From Chaenocephalus aceratus (Eukaryota > Chordata > Actinopteri > Perciformes > Channichthyidae), in NCBI GenBank assembly GCA_023974075.1, contig JAMFTG010000660.1, positions 1-64,000 of the forward strand: a stretch of DNA of 64,000 bases, read 5' to 3'. A model generated the notes under the pieces. That model searched no databases. It was not told where the DNA came from and saw nothing but the letters and a program-made list of their open reading frames with translations. Both the position numbers and the translations under genes were made by a program. Shown one piece after another: positions 24,985 to 39,427 of the stretch. Each line of letters opens with the position of its first letter. Position 1 is the stretch's first letter.

Positions 24985-26351
24985 GCACCATGGCATGGGT
25001 AAATGGTGTACTTTTCCTCCACTACACATATTTAATCCCTTCAGTTACTTCACAGATGAATGATGGTAAATCTAATCAAGTGTTGAATCAGACTTTAGTT
25101 CCACCTGGAGTAAATCCACCAGCTACCCTGCAGTCTACAAAGTACTTCAGACTAGCTGCACCTCCACCAGCTACCCTGCAGTCTACAAAGTACTTCAGAC
25201 TAGCTGCACCTTCACCAGCTACCCTGCAGTCTGCAAAGTACTTCAGACTAGCTGCACCTTCACCAGCTACCCTGCAGTCTGCAAAGTACTTCAGACTAGC
25301 TGCACCTTCACCAGCTACCCTGCAGTCTACAAAGTACTTCAGACTAGCTGCACCTCCACCAGCTACCCTGCAGTCTACAAAGTACTTCAGACTAGCTGCA
25401 CCTTCACCAGCTCTGAGAACACTTTCATGATCAATCATTATAAAACATATATATATATTATTCTGAAATGGACCAATCTGCACAACGACTACTTTCACTG
25501 TCTTTCACTATATTTAGATGAGAATACTTTCTACTTTCACTTGAGGAACATTTTGAATGCAGGACTTTTACTGTGACAGAGTATTCCTACACTCTGGTAC
25601 TTCTACTTTACTCAAGTACAAGATCTGAGTACTTCTACTTTTACTCAAGTACAAGATCTGAGTGCTTCTACTTTCACTCAAGTACCAGATCTGAGTACTT
25701 CTACTTTTACTCAAGTAGTACGTCTACTTTTACTCAAGTACAAGATCTGAGTACTTCTACTTTTACTCAAGCACAAGATCTGAGTACTTCTACTTTTACT
25801 CAAGTACAAGATCTGAGTACTTCTACTTTTACTCAAGTACAAGATCTGAGTACTTCTACTTTTACTCAAGTAGTACGTCTACTTTTACTCAAGTACAAGA
25901 TCTGAGTACTTCTACTTTTACTCAAGTACAAGATCAGAGTACTTCTACTTTTACTCAAGTACAAGATCTGAGTACTTCTACTTTTACTCAAGTACAAGAT
26001 CTGAGTACTTCTACTTTTACTCAAGATCTGAGTACTTCTACTTTTACTCAAGATCTGAGTACTTCTACTTTTACTCAAGTACAAGAACTGAGTACTTCTA
26101 CTTGTACTCAAGTACAAGATCTGAGTACTTCTACACTTCTGTCTGTTTTCCCCCTAGTCAGATAATGGAGCTAGCTGGATATGCTAGCTAACAGTTAGCC
26201 TTAATGAAGTACGGTGTGTCAGCTGATGTGCTAACAGGGAGCTAGCCTACCTAGCTACATGAAACGATGAAGTTGCAGTGTTTGTTACCGTTATATTTGT
26301 TTGTATCTTGACATTAACTCATTAATTCAAACATGTATTATCTTTGCATGA
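24985..26351 (+). repeat. block D distal part with VNTR element, copy 2
   Basis: Homologous and inverted to 35,070-36,440. It holds six 48-bp units (25,110-25,410), which stay open as 16-residue repeats on both strands, then about 15 shorter 'gagtacttctac' units to 26,130. The last 220 bp (GCTAGC-rich) end at 26,349. From there the sequence leaves homology, whereas the other copy continues directly into block E. Confidence 0.8.
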
Positions 26352-27110
26352 GGCGAAGTGGGCGAAGTCCCTCCCTTTCCGGGGCAAGTACACGACACGC
26401 CCGCCTGACACGACACTACGATGGGTGAGAGACATTGACACCGTACATGGCAGATTAAAAACGAATTGCAATGTTATCGTAGCATTTTAAGCAACTATTA
26501 GGCAAACAAATTAATAACCTAGTCTATCCGTTTGAGACACAACAGTATATGACTTTCAGCACACATTATTTTGTCTATTTAATACATTAAAACAAAGAGG
26601 GGCTTACTACACTTTATTTTGATTTTGTAGTACATTTAAAATAGGTAATAATGAGATCATCTATTAATTATGCTGCTACACATGTATACACAAATGTAGA
26701 TATGTATGAACTTCTAAATATAGTTGTTAAAGGTTTTAAGATATAAATAATCACATCATGGGGTCAGTAAGGCTTCAAACAGGTTCATGTAAGGCAGGCC
26801 TACTACGACATGAAGACATGAGCCTGTAGTGTGGTATGTTATCGATATGGGCTGGACACCCCTTCACAGTGACCTGATCAGGAGGGCACTGATGAGCTCA
26901 ATCATTCACATGTATTATTATTACTAATTAAGAGTACTAGGGATCCATTACAAAACCTTTGAAGGAATCGTCTTTCTGAATGTTTCTGTACTTTAAAAAC
27001 AGGCATCGTGGCTCAAGATCCTGGTCTTGTTTAAGATTATTCATACTTGTGAATTTAACATCCATATTCACTCGTCAAAACTGAAACCCAGGTCGTCACA
27101 CGCATCTCTG
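26352..27110. other. spacer between the two halves of the duplication, no gene seen
   Basis: AT-rich sequence without recognised genes or repeats. With the LINE that follows, it separates block D of the left half from inverted block E of the right half. Confidence 0.5.
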
Positions 27111-28090
27111 CTTGTTGTTTGTAGCCTTTATTTATCAAGCTCACCTTGACAAGACTGAACTGCTTTTCCTTCCTGGAAAAGATTCTTCTCTTGACCTGAC
27201 GATGAACATCGGCCCTCCGCTCTCCCTGCACTGGCTTCCAGTAATGGATCTGGCCCTTCCTACATCCAGGACATGGTTAAACCGTACACCCAGTGTGCGA
27301 AATACGGGGGGGTCCGGGGGAGCTCGACCCCCCCGATTAACACCCGAGCCCCCCTGAAAGCCTCAACAGCGACATTTGAGGGGGGTCTCGAATTATAATA
27401 TGTATTTGTCACTTGCAATCGTCACTAACATGTTTTTAAGCTTATGTCCAGTATTCATAATTCAAAACATTCACAAATATCTTCTATTTTCGCTGGCAAA
27501 AGCATTTCCTCGCATAGAATCGAAAACAGACGGCTCTTTAACGGTCGCGTATTCATTCATTCATATGAACGTCAGAATATAGAAGTATTTGACGGAAGGA
27601 CGGCGCCCCGGTTGAGAAACGCTGCTATAGACTACTGGTTGTCTTGGCTTGCATCCATGACATATTGTATAGGCCGGCTGCATGTTGACAAATATTGAGC
27701 AATAAACGGGAGATGGGGACCCCCCCGATTATAGACGGGTATTTCGCACACTGCGTACACCCCGGCACGTGCACTCCGCTCTGCATCAGCCAATCAGCTA
27801 GCTGCACCTCGCTGCGAGGGGGACCCGAGTTCCCATCAGCAGAAACACGTGGGTTTGCTATCCTGGCTCCAAGATGGTGGAATGAGCTCCCATTGACATC
27901 AGGACGGCAGAAAGCTCACACACCTTCCAGACTGAACACTCATCTCTCTCGACTCCACCTCGAGGATAGAACTACTAACAGAGCACTTATATACTAACAA
28001 AGGGCTGGCTCCTCTAAAGCCAGCTGAGTAGCACTTGAAATGTTGTGGCTCTATGAAGCCTGATGTACTTTATGATTCTGTTTTCTTCCT
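27111..28090 (+). mobile_element. LINE 3' part (reverse-transcriptase C-terminus), split by a hAT element
   Basis: The fragment at 27,111-27,290 and the frame at about 27,762-27,990 (FAILAPRWWNELPL, SRLNTHLSRL) are two parts of one reverse-transcriptase C-terminal region. The hAT at 27,291-27,753 lies between them. The remaining copy is 5'-truncated and ends near 28,090. Confidence 0.75.
27291..27753. mobile_element. non-autonomous hAT-type element, 463 bp
   Basis: Terminal inverted repeats CAGTGTGCGAAATAC and GTATTTCGCACACTG are perfect over 15 bp. The octamer CGTACACC is duplicated at 27283-27290 and 27754-27761. Internal C- and G-runs flank an AT-rich core, and no transposase is visible. 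The intact termini suggest a fairly recent insertion. Confidence 0.92.
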
Positions 28091-29068
28091 GGTCGAACGC
28101 ACTTATTGAGTACTCCTCTGTCAAAGTCCCCTTACACGATAAGCGATACAAATACTTTTAACCATAAATTCTTAGGAAGACTGATATTTTTTGACTCAGT
28201 ACTAGTTAGACTATTAGCACACATACTTTTACTGTGTACTTTGTGAGTAATCCTCTGTCTAAGTCCCCTCCTGAGTACAAGAACGAGTGTTGTACTATTA
28301 TCTATGAAGAGGGATACAATGAGTATTTTCCATCCATTCTTAATGGGACTGATACTGTTGGACCGGTTAGACTACTTCCAAAAACACATTGAAGTACTTT
28401 TACTGTGTACTTTTTCAGTAATCCTCTGTCTAAGTAGAAAAACAAGCTACCTCTGCTATCTTTGATGAGGGATAAACATATATACTGCCATAAGTTCCTC
28501 AGACTGATATAGTTAAACATATATACTGCCATAAGTTCCTCATAAGACTGATATAGTTGGAATCAGTTGGAATTAGACAACTATCACACATACTATGAAA
28601 TACTTTACTGTGTACTTTGTGAGTAATCCTCTGTCTAAGTCCCCTCCTGAATCAGAATCAGAATACCTTTATTAGAGCCAAAGACAGCTTGAGTTCATGA
28701 ACGCCTGTCTTCCTGCTGTGTGATGAGACTGATGCTGTTGGACTGGTTAGACTACTACCAAAACAATGAAGTACTTTTACTGTGTACTTTGTGAGTAATC
28801 CTCTGTCAGTCCCCATACGAGCTAATTCTCCCATCTTTGATGAGTGATACAACATATTGTTTGCCATCAATTCTTCATGAGACTGTTGGCTAGTAATACT
28901 ACTCCAACGAGTACTATGAAGTACTTTTACTGTGTACTTTGTGAGTAAACCTCTGTACCCTCCTGAGTACAAGAATGCATGTTTTCGTAATATTCTCTTC
29001 ACGAGACGGATATTGTTGGAGGTTTTAAGAGAATAAGGTAGACACAGGATATCAACACTGTTTCCAGT

Positions 29069-29790
<722 letters not shown>

Positions 29791-30495
29791 GCAGGAACCA
29801 CGCCACAACTGTGTGATGTGTGTACGTGTATTGAAGTAACATGTGAATGATATGAGGGGGGTAGGGATGATCTGGGAGGACGAGCTGTGGGAGACTCAGA
29901 GTGGGGGTTCCGTCTCCGGCTTGATCTGCGTGGGCTGAATATAAATAGGCGTGGCCGTGCTCCTGAACCTATGCTAACATTGTAACCTCATCTGTGGGGA
30001 TTGTCCACAGTATTGAGTCACTTTGGATACAAGTGTCTATCAGGTAACAAGTAATGTAATGTTGACTAAACGGGGCGAAGCCTGCGAGCTAGTTCCGGCA
30101 GTCCACTCGAGCACCAATGATACATTACCACGTGACGCACCTCGTCCCCAACCAACCAATCACATTCTCCTAAACATGCCGCTCTATTGAAGCTGCCAGG
30201 TCTTCCTGCCTCTGCCTCGCTGTGCTGCTGTGTTCATGTTCCTGCTGCTGTGTTTCATGTTGCTGCTGCTCGCCTGCCCCCACCCCCCACCCCAGCTCCA
30301 CCTGTAGGCTCGGGGGTAGTTATCTAATCATCACTCAATGTTCTTTGTAAATCTGTGGACTCATGAGGCCCGAGCCGAGACGCCAAACTCAAACTATATG
30401 CTGCTTATACTAACATATTAAGGAACATGTGTTGTCTGACTGAACTTATAACGAGCGAAACATTCCGGTTTTAACATATATTATACAATTCCGCC
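29791..30495. other. insertion-derived sequence, no gene seen
   Basis: The stretch 30,070-30,150 (GGGGCGAAGCCTGCGAGCTAG onward) recurs inverted at 37,228-37,305, so it is a dispersed repeat. The remainder is unassigned. Homology to block E resumes near 30,495. Confidence 0.5.
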
Positions 30496-31446
30496 TTTTC
30501 AAACACCTTCATTCCTGAATGACAACTTCGCTGTTTCCGTTCATAATGCCCTCTTTTGAATTCCTGTTATGAACACTGTGCCTTTTCATGATGTTTGGAA
30601 ATAATTGTTTAATAAAGCTGAAAAAAACTCAGACTTTTCTCAACTCAGACTGTTTCATCAGAACACGCATCACACCATTACCTGTACAAAGACTCTCCTT
30701 GCACTATTTCTATCCTATTTAATTTGTATTTACTTGCACTATTTCATCTGTGTTGTATTGTTGGAGGAAAATGTGAACTAAGATTTTAATTTATCAATTT
30801 AAACTGTAGCTATGTACAAATGACAATAAAAGCCTTGAAACTTGAATCTTAAAAACATCTCAGGGTCTGCCGCGCCCTCTGGTGGGCGAATTAGGAACTG
30901 AACACACAACATATTTGTTAGTGAATTTATCAGGTGAAATAAAACTAGCTTTTAGGCTGTAAAACAATTTAAACTTTAATGTCATATTAGCTTTAGTAAA
31001 ATAAAATATGATCAACAGTTTTGTTTTCTATTGACACAATTCTCTTACAAACCATCAAGGCTCATTGTAACAGTCAAGAATGTAATAGGTGTTGAGTGCA
31101 AAAGCATACGGCAAACAAAAAATAAAATGTTTTTGCTTTACGAACATGTGCGGGTCCTATTCAAGCAACACAAATAAGTCCAATAATGAGAAAAGTTTCT
31201 GGGCGTTTTTGTCTCATGGATTGGAGCGATTTTGCAAAAACGTTGAGTTCCTGCTTCCGTTGATATGAGGTTTAGCTTTCAAATATTAACATTTATGAAT
31301 AAAATCTCTACTCAACAAAATCAAGTTGTTTAACAGAAAGTCCACGTTGTTATCCTTCTGTCATCCTAGTCTCGGAAGTGACTACCGAGGTGCCCCTGAG
31401 CAAGGCGCTGTCCCTACACTGCTCCTAACACTAGGATGGGTCAAAT

Positions 31447-31750
31447 GCAGGGCTCGTCCAGCAGTGGCTCAGTCAGCAGGGGCTTGGACTGGGAGCTGTA
31501 GGGTCGTCGGTTCAAGTCCCCGACCTAAATATTGGGTGTGAACTGCTACTTGGAGAGGTCCCAGTTCACCTCCTGCCCTGCCGTGGTGCCCTTGAGCAAG
31601 GCACCGGACACCCCCCTTCCCCCCTCACCAGGCGCTGTACAATAGCTGCCCACTGCTCCTAGTGCTAGACCCCTGGCACTGGGATGGGTTAAAAGCAGAG
31701 AACAGATGTCCCTGTGTGCTCTGCATGAGTGACCATCTATCTATCTTCAT
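31447..31750 (+). mobile_element. tRNA-derived SINE shared by both E blocks
   Basis: Orthologous (inverted) to 13,262-13,575. It has A-box-like TGGCTCAGTCAGC, B-box GGTTCAAGTCC and a (CTAT)n tail at 31,735-31,750. Confidence 0.75.
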
Positions 31751-32340
31751 AAGTGCTGTGGCTTTAATCGACATCACAGTTATAGGGTGTATTAATAAAT
31801 AATAATAATACATTTTATTTCAAAGCGCAGTGGTTTGATAAAACATGATAAAATAGAATAATACCTTTACATTGAAGCCAGCTCTGAAACACGAGCCAAC
31901 ATATATTAGAGACTGTATGTTCTCCAGTCTCAATATCTTTCCACATGAATTGTTATCCAAATTAAATCGTACATGTAAGAAGTGGTTGGATGGATAAATA
32001 TCAAATATTAGGGGCTAAAGGAATACATTCAACAACATCACTTATAATACATTAAAAGTTAGGGAAAAGAAGGAGGATGAACTCAAGATTATAGCAGGCT
32101 TAACAAAGTTAAACACAAAATGAATAAACCATAAGTATATGACAGCGTGAGATGTCAATGAAAATGATCTATTTCACAGACTTAAAATATGTACCATGTA
32201 TCTTCAGAATATACACTGCCATACTTCAGAAGGACCGAATCACTCTTGAGTATGAATTAAGACTCAGGTGTCGACACTGTCTGTACAATAAAAAGAACAT
32301 TTCAAAAAGAACATCTCATGTAAGTATAAGGAAATTAAAC

Positions 32341-33415
32341 TAACAGCTCCACACTGAAGCCACTAGCAACCTGTACAACAACCCTCAAAGTGCTGGACCA
32401 GAAACCTAACCGCTCCCATCACTGCCATCCTCAACAAGCCTGGTGGAAGATTTAATAAAGTATAGGGACATCGTTCTGGTTTACAAAATCCTGCACAACA
32501 CCGCCCCTCCCCCTCTTAGCTCATTGGTTACTCAACGTAACAACACCAGACGGACCACTAGAAGCTCCACACGTGGCGACCATTCAGGAAGAGGGCTTTT
32601 GGTCAGCCATCATTCTCGGTCCCAGCAATACAAAACTGGAACTCTCTACCCCAGGGGTGTCAAACTCAAGACTTCATTTTATGTGGCCCGCAAGAGCTTG
32701 CAAATAATATAATACGTTTATGATAATATGCCCATAAACTACATGCCCCACAATGCATCTCGTTTTGTGACATGCGCACTGAAGAGACTTGCAATTATTT
32801 GACTTCTGCTTTCAGACGTAGTTAATTACTAACTTATTATCCTATCTGATAATAATCCAATTCAGAGGCAATAATGTAATATAATACATTATTTTATATA
32901 TATATAATATATTTATTTTATATAGTTACAACCGGCCCTTTGAGTGCAACCTTTATGCGAATGTGGCCCGCGAGGAAATTGAGTTTGACACCCCTGCCAC
33001 TCAAATCAAAGACACACACACATACCACCTTCACAGCTCACTTAAAAACATGGTTCACTGATAACTACACCTGCACACACTAGTCTGTGTTGAGTATGGC
33101 GTGAGTGTTACATGTTGTGTTACATGTTGTGATGGATGTTGCCCCTCGTTTCTGTGATGTGCTATATGTGACATGTACTGTATATAGTAACGTGTGTTGT
33201 TTACTGTTCTCTTTTATCCTCTTTCCTCCTTTTTATTTTATTTTACATATTTTCTTATAACTATGCTGTTGATATATTGTAATTGTAATGGTGTCTATTA
33301 CCATCTGGCCGGGGACAACAGCTGGAAATTAGCCATGTCGGCTAAAGCTGCTCCATTTACTGTCTGTGTGACAGTTCATCGATGGGGACCACGACACTAT
33401 AAATAAATAAATAAA
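32341..33415 (+). mobile_element. LINE 3' end with nested hAT
   Basis: It reads YRDIVLVYKILHNTAPPPLSSL, a LINE reverse-transcriptase C-terminus. It is interrupted by the hAT at 32,652-32,996, continues to about 33,070, and then a 3' UTR ends in (AAAT)n at about 33,400-33,415. The other E block (12,650-12,660) joins the two flanks without it. Confidence 0.85.
32652..32996. mobile_element. non-autonomous hAT element, 345 bp
   Basis: It starts CAGGGGTGTCAAACTC and ends GAGTTTGACACCCCTG, a 16-bp inverted repeat. Internal 'gtggcccgc' motifs and an AT-rich core match the element at 4423-4949 in inverted orientation. The flanking octamers do not match clearly. Confidence 0.85.
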
Positions 33416-34035
33416 CTAAATGATCAAAGGCTAATGATTGTAATATCTTTCGGAAAACACGTGTATTCCCAGGTAGGTAAACACATAGGAGGAATTTGAC
33501 TTCGTGACGTGGTGCAGGTGCATACATAAAAGTAAAACAAAGAAAAATAAATATAGTAAATTATGACAGTATTTATGAATGGAATAAGAAGGAATCAAAT
33601 ATGGAATACAAATTGGCACTAGCCTAATAATAAAATAAAAATAAAAACAGATATTGTTGTACATTGTGTGCATTAATGTAATGCATAGACTCTGCATTGT
33701 GGCTCAGGTAAAGTGGTATAATTATCACTGGTAATGAAGGTAGATGAGTAGTAGCACATTACATGTCACTTGTTTGGCTTTAGGAAGGATAGGATAAGTT
33801 AAATACATGTTGAACAGTAGAACCGCCCATGCTGTCACTGGATCTGTCACAGGACCACAGTGTTGTTGTGAAGACGGAAGTGAGAGGAGGACTTCCCTCT
33901 GGACAATTCTTCATTTGGAAACAGTTAAAGTAATACACACCACCACCTGCTCAGTCATGACTACTGCGTACAAAAACAGGTTAGGACACATCTAAAGGTG
34001 TGTTTTAGCATGATGTGCATGACATTCACAAACGG

Positions 34036-34955
34036 CTTGGTCATGTCCCCCATATAAAAAATCTATTAATCCATGCCCAAAAAGCTAAAACATGCACTTG
34101 TTGTGTTGAACATACTTGTCTTGAGACAAAATGTATATAAAGTTGGAGAAAAAGTGGTTTCAAAATATTATTTAAATGATCGAATAGCTCTCGAACATCC
34201 CCTAAAATGGCATTTCTCTCTTGTCCCCGCTTCTTGGTGACCAACTTGCGTCAAATATAACATTTAAAATAGGGATTTGATTTACTTTGTTTGTTATTAT
34301 TCTATTGATGTCTCTTGTTATGGTAAAATCAATTTGTTAAATCATAAACATATTTTAGATAACAGTAATTTAGCACAGAAGGTGTGTCCCTCAACATGCG
34401 TTCAACCCCGTTACCCAAACCTTTTTAGATTGGCACAGGAAGCGAACAAACTGTAAGTCAGATGACACACAGGAAGTGACATCAGCGAGCCATGTGCATG
34501 TGCCATGGGTAGACCACAACTGAGTCCTCTCTTTTATTTTTCATATTTTTACAATCTTTCCAGTCTTAAAAGAGTGTGGCACTCCGACCCACTCAGCCCT
34601 GTTACTGATATTATCAGAATAAAGCATATTAATTTCAAAGTTATCTTTCTTGCATTAGATATCCAAGTGTGTCCTTGCCTTGAAAGTACATGCTACATCT
34701 AGCAATACTTCCTGAGGTTAAAGCTCAAAGTAGCATTGATGTTCAACCCTGTTACTTTCAACCCTGTTACTATAATTAGCAGGGGTAATTCTTCATTGGA
34801 AAATATACATTTGATGCCTAGCTGGGCAAATCACTTTTTTTGATGGTTTATTATCTGTTTTTCCTAAATACATAGACAATAATAATAAAATAAAAGGTTC
34901 ATTTTTCAAAAATGTTCGTGTCTAAATTGTCCTCCAATTCTGGAATGACCCTGCT
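34036..34955. mobile_element. unclassified 0.9-kb insertion in block E
   Basis: The other E block joins GTAGCAG to CAGTTTGTG at about 12,030, whereas here about 920 bp intervene. It contains two 'caaccctgttact' repeats near 34,745-34,770. I find no terminal repeats, coding frame or known family. Confidence 0.6.
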
Positions 34956-35069
34956 ACATTATTGTTGCCACTAGACTAGCATCCTAACTGCTAACTGAAT
35001 AACTTAACACTGTTTAGCTAGCAGCAGCTCAGCTAATTAAACAAAAGACAAGTTTAGGGCAATACATGC

Positions 35070-36475
35070 AAAGATAATACATGTGTGAATCCTCATGTGA
35101 TCTAAATGTAATGTCACGATACAAAGATAACGGTAACAAACACTGCAACTTCATCGTTTCATGTAGCTAGGTAGGCTAGCTCCCTGTTAGCACATCAGCT
35201 GACACACCGTACTTCATTAAGGCTAACTGTTAGCTAGCATATCCAGCTAGCTCCATTATCTGACTAGGTGGAAAACAGACAGAAGTGTAGAAGTACTCAT
35301 ATATATCTTGTACTTGAGTAAAAGTAGAAGTACTCAGATCTTGTACTTGAGTAAAAGTAGAAGTACTCAGATATTGTACTTGAGTAAAAGTAAGTAAGCT
35401 ACTCAGATCTTGTACTTGAGTAAAGTAGTACAGATTACTGAGTAGAAGTACTCTGATCTTGTGCTTGAGTAAAAGTAGAAGTACTCAGATCTTGTACTTG
35501 AGTACAAGTAGAAGTACTCTGATCTTGTGCTTGAGTAAAAGTAGAAGTACTCAGATCTAGTACTTGAGTACAAGCAGAAGTACTCAGATCTTGTGCTTGA
35601 GTAAAAGTAGAAGTACTCGGATCTTGTGCTTGAGTAAAAGTAGAAGTATTCAGGTCTTGTACTTGAGTAAAAGTAAAAGTACTCAGATCGTGTACTTGAG
35701 TAAAAGTAGAAGTACCAGAGTGTAGGAATACTCTGTCACAGTAAAAGTCCTGCATTCAAAATGTTCCTCAAGTGAAAGTGTAAAAGTATTCTCATCAAAT
35801 ATAGTGAAAGACAGTGAAAGTAGTCGTTGTGCAGATTGGTCCATTTCAGAATAATATATATATATGTTTTATAATGATTGATCATGAAAGTGTTCTCAAA
35901 GCTGGTGAAGGTGCAGCTAGTCTGAAGTACTTTGTAGACTGCAGGGTAGCTGGTGAAGGTGCAGCTAGTCTGAAGTACTTTGTAGACTGCAGGGTAGCTG
36001 GTGAAGGTGCAGCTAGTCTGAAGTACTTTGTAGACTGCAGGGTAGCTGGTGGAGGTGCAGCTAGTCTGAAGTACTTTGTAGACTGCAGGGTAGCTGGTGG
36101 AGGTGCAGCTAGTCTGAAGTACTTTGTAGACTGCAGGGTAGCTGGTGAAGCTGCAGCTAGTCTGAAGTACTTTGTAGACTGCAGGGCAGCTGGTGAAGGT
36201 GCAGCTAGTCTGAAGTACTTTGTAGACTGCAGGGTAGCTGGTGGAGGTGCAGCTAGTCTGAAGTACTTTGTAGACTGCAGGGTAGCTGGTGGATTTACTC
36301 CAGGTGGAACTAAAGTCTGATTCAACACTTGATTATATTTCACACCATTCATCCACATCTGTGAAGTAACTGAAGGTATAAATACATGCAGTGCAGAACA
36401 ACTTCCACCGTTGTTTGTGTCTGTGTATTGCACGTCTTATTTTATTTTGTAAGTGCTATGAAGTCCTTCTTTAAG
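35070..36475 (-). repeat. block D distal part with VNTR element, copy 3 (inverted)
   Basis: Inverted homologue of 24,890-26,351. It has eight 48-bp units (35,900-36,295) against six in the other copy. The shorter 'aagtagaagtactcagatct' array is at 35,285-35,715. Both strands stay open through the 48-bp array because 48 is a multiple of three and the unit has no stop in one phase of each strand. Confidence 0.82.
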
Positions 36476-37150
36476 CCGTCCTCGGGCATTTTTGTAATTT
36501 TTTTCTGACTTTTTGTTGACATGGTGATTTCAGCTGTGTTACAGCTTTTGGCATGGATTTTTTGAAATCCAATGTCGTTTACTCGTACATGTTTTGTATA
36601 CTCTCGTGGCAAAAATGTACACGCCCCAAAAAACTGCTATTAAATCAACATACATCAATATTTCTTTCTACTTTTTTTTTGTCACTTAAACAACTTCTAG
36701 CGTGCTCACCAAACATTCAATCATTTTCTGGATTTTAACCCTTTAAATGCCTGTTTAATTATTTGCATTATTTATTACAAAAACACACAAAACCTCAGTA
36801 GGGGGGTGGGGCTTTGGTGGCTTTAGAGTCTTGGATGTGTCACAGATTAACAACAAAGTTGATTTGACTGCACTATTATTTTTTACGTAGTGTCAGATCC
36901 TCTCTGGACACCTTCATGGCCAAAAATGCCCCATTGACTTCCATTCAAACCACATTTTTTGATCTCACTACCATTGCAGTATAAAACCATGCATTTTGTA
37001 ATGTCAGCATTTCATTTAGAAGAAAAGTAGTGATATTTGATATTTCTACTCTATTCCACCGGATTCAACCATTTCCCACTGGAGGCCGATGCATGACATT
37101 CTTACATTTTTGCCAGTTATATTATGGAGCCGTGTGACTACCCAGAGAGT

Positions 37151-37151
<1 letters not shown>

Positions 37152-37211
<60 letters not shown>

Positions 37212-37401
37212 TTGGTTGGTTACAAGAGGGACGAGGTGCGTCACGTGTTAATATATGATTGGTGCTCGAGTTGACTGCCTGAACTAGCTCGCAGGCTTCG
37301 CCCCATTATTGCCAAAGCATTCTGCACACAGCGTTATAACAGAACAAGAGAAAAATAAACACTAAACATGTCAACCATGCATGGGAACTGTATATGCCAA
37401 C

Positions 37402-37445
<44 letters not shown>

Positions 37446-38026
37446 GTCATTTCCAGCAGCAGGTCCTGCAGCATGTGACCTGGTGCTCTCTCAGGTGGGT
37501 AGAACAACTATTTTTTAGGCCTGTGCAAAACCAGCACACACCTTTCCTCCTCTCCCTGTGTGTGTGTGTTATGTCTATGTGTGTGTATGTGATTGTATAT
37601 GTGTGTGTATGTATGTGTGTTGTGTGTATGTTGTGTGCATGTATATGTTGTTGTACTGTAGTGTGTGTGTATTGATATGTGTGTGTTGTATGTATGTGTA
37701 TGTATATGGTGTGTGTATGTGTAGTATATGTGTGTGTGTGTTGTGTATGTATATGTGTGTATGTGTGTGATATGTATATGTGTGTGTGTGTGTATGTATA
37801 TGTGTGTGTGTGTGTTATGTATATGTGTATATGTGTGTGTGTGTATATGTGGGTATGTATATGTGTTGTTGTTGTGTGTTGGTATGTATATGTGTGTGTG
37901 TATGTGTGTGTATGTGTGGTATGTATGTGTATGTGTGTATATGTGTGTGTGTATGTGTGTGTATGTATATGTGTGTGTGTATGTATGTGTGAGTGTGTGT
38001 GTGTATGTATGTATGTGTGTGTATGT

Positions 38027-38059
<33 letters not shown>
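37152..38059. repeat. GT and GTAT microsatellite tracts
   Basis: Pure GT occurs at 37152-37205 and 37405-37442. From 37,551 to 38,059 there is a degenerate (TGTGTATG)n tract of about 500 bp. Confidence 0.95.
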
Positions 38060-38060
<1 letters not shown>

Positions 38061-39240
38061 AATCTGTAAGCCTGCACGGATCATTCAGGGTAAAAAAAGG
38101 CCATCTTCTGAGGGATGTGTTTGATGCGTCTTTGAAGAGCTGCTTGATTACTCAAAAACAAAGAACAGCTGTCAGTGTGTGTGCACCTGGCTGAACAAGA
38201 CACACATGCAGTTTGACCAGGGGCTTTCATTAGTGAGCGGAGAAGGAGAAGGACCTGGAGCAAAGAGAAGGAGCTCAAAGGAAGAAGCCTTTCAGTGCAG
38301 AGGACACTTCAGAAATAACCTCGCAGCCTTCCAGCGAGCTGCAGGACTCGTCTGAAGAAGGTTCGAGGGGGGGTCTGACACTCAATTGCATTCCTCTGAA
38401 GGTGGAGAGGACACTGAGGGTCCGGTCCACAGCGAGGGACAGAGAAGAACGGAGGTCGTTCTCCCAGGAGCTGGGGAAAACAGATTGTGAGAAGAAAGCA
38501 GCAGCTGGTGGGCGGTGATGACTGAGCTGCCGGTGCCTCGAGTTTACAGCTAATTAGCTAAAAGACAAAACAAATATAGTTAACTAGGGTACTAGCTAAT
38601 GGATAAGTTAGCTCAAGGGTTAGCTAAGCGAATGTATCATGGGCATACCGGCTAATGTACTGTACTTATGATTGATATGCAAAGTAGGCGTTAACTCGGT
38701 CGAATTAAAATCCATTGCGGGTGAAAAACTAAAAACAAGCCAAAAACATATCCCCAGATAGTCACCTACGTGAAGTCACTACTTCCCCTGAAATGTAATG
38801 TTTAAATGCAGATTAGCTTTAAATCTATAGATGAATTCGGACATGGTAGTAAGACGAACACCATTTATTTTGTGTTTTTTGGAAGTTTTCTTTCCATTAG
38901 AGCGAAGAAATGAAAAATAGACCAAAATAACAAGTACAGGATGTCATGTCCTTAAACATGTAACTTCATCATTTTGATTGTTGGCTGCTCATTTAATAAC
39001 TATTAATAATACTAGTTTGTTGTCTGCTCTTGTGCGTAGTGAATACTGAAGAAGTCTCTGTGTTAACTGATTATTTGTAGAAGTCTGTTGAGTATTAAAC
39101 AATTACGTAAGTGTGGGGGTGTTAAAATAAATCGGTCAGTAAGTCAGAGATGTGCAACTGTTTTTTACTTTTTGTTTTAAAACATTTTTTTATGGGAAGT
39201 GCCCTTTTTCTCAATTGAGCTCCCGCCCCCCAACATGTCT
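38060..39240. other. loop of the inverted pair, nothing recognised
   Basis: No splice-bounded coding segment, RNA gene or repeat terminus was recognised in this 1.2-kb stretch. Confidence 0.45.
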
Positions 39241-39241
39241 G

Positions 39242-39395
39242 TACACACACACACACACACACACACACAGAGAGGGAGGAGAGTTTGTGCACAGGCCTAA
39301 AAAAGTGTTGTTCTACCACCTGAGAGAGCACCAGGTCATGCTGCAGGAACCGCTGGTCTGCTGCTGGAAATGACACACACACACACACACACACA

Positions 39396-39427
<32 letters not shown>
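39242..39427. repeat. (CA)n tracts in right foldback arm
   Basis: CA runs at 39242-39269 and 39373-39427 mirror the GT runs of the left arm. Confidence 0.92.

Noticed and set aside
25088..25498. 48-bp repeats read as a repeat-protein gene or a CRISPR-like array
   Set aside because: Units are directly adjacent with no unique spacers, so not CRISPR. The frame lies within a MITE-like element, is open on both strands and lacks promoter or splice context.
34505..34702. Short open frame in the 0.9-kb insertion
   Set aside because: Aromatic-rich, AT-derived and without similarity that I recognise. Length within chance expectation.
38180..38560. Possible gene fragment in the loop of the inverted pair
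   Set aside because: Short frames with stops and no recognisable protein or splice sites.
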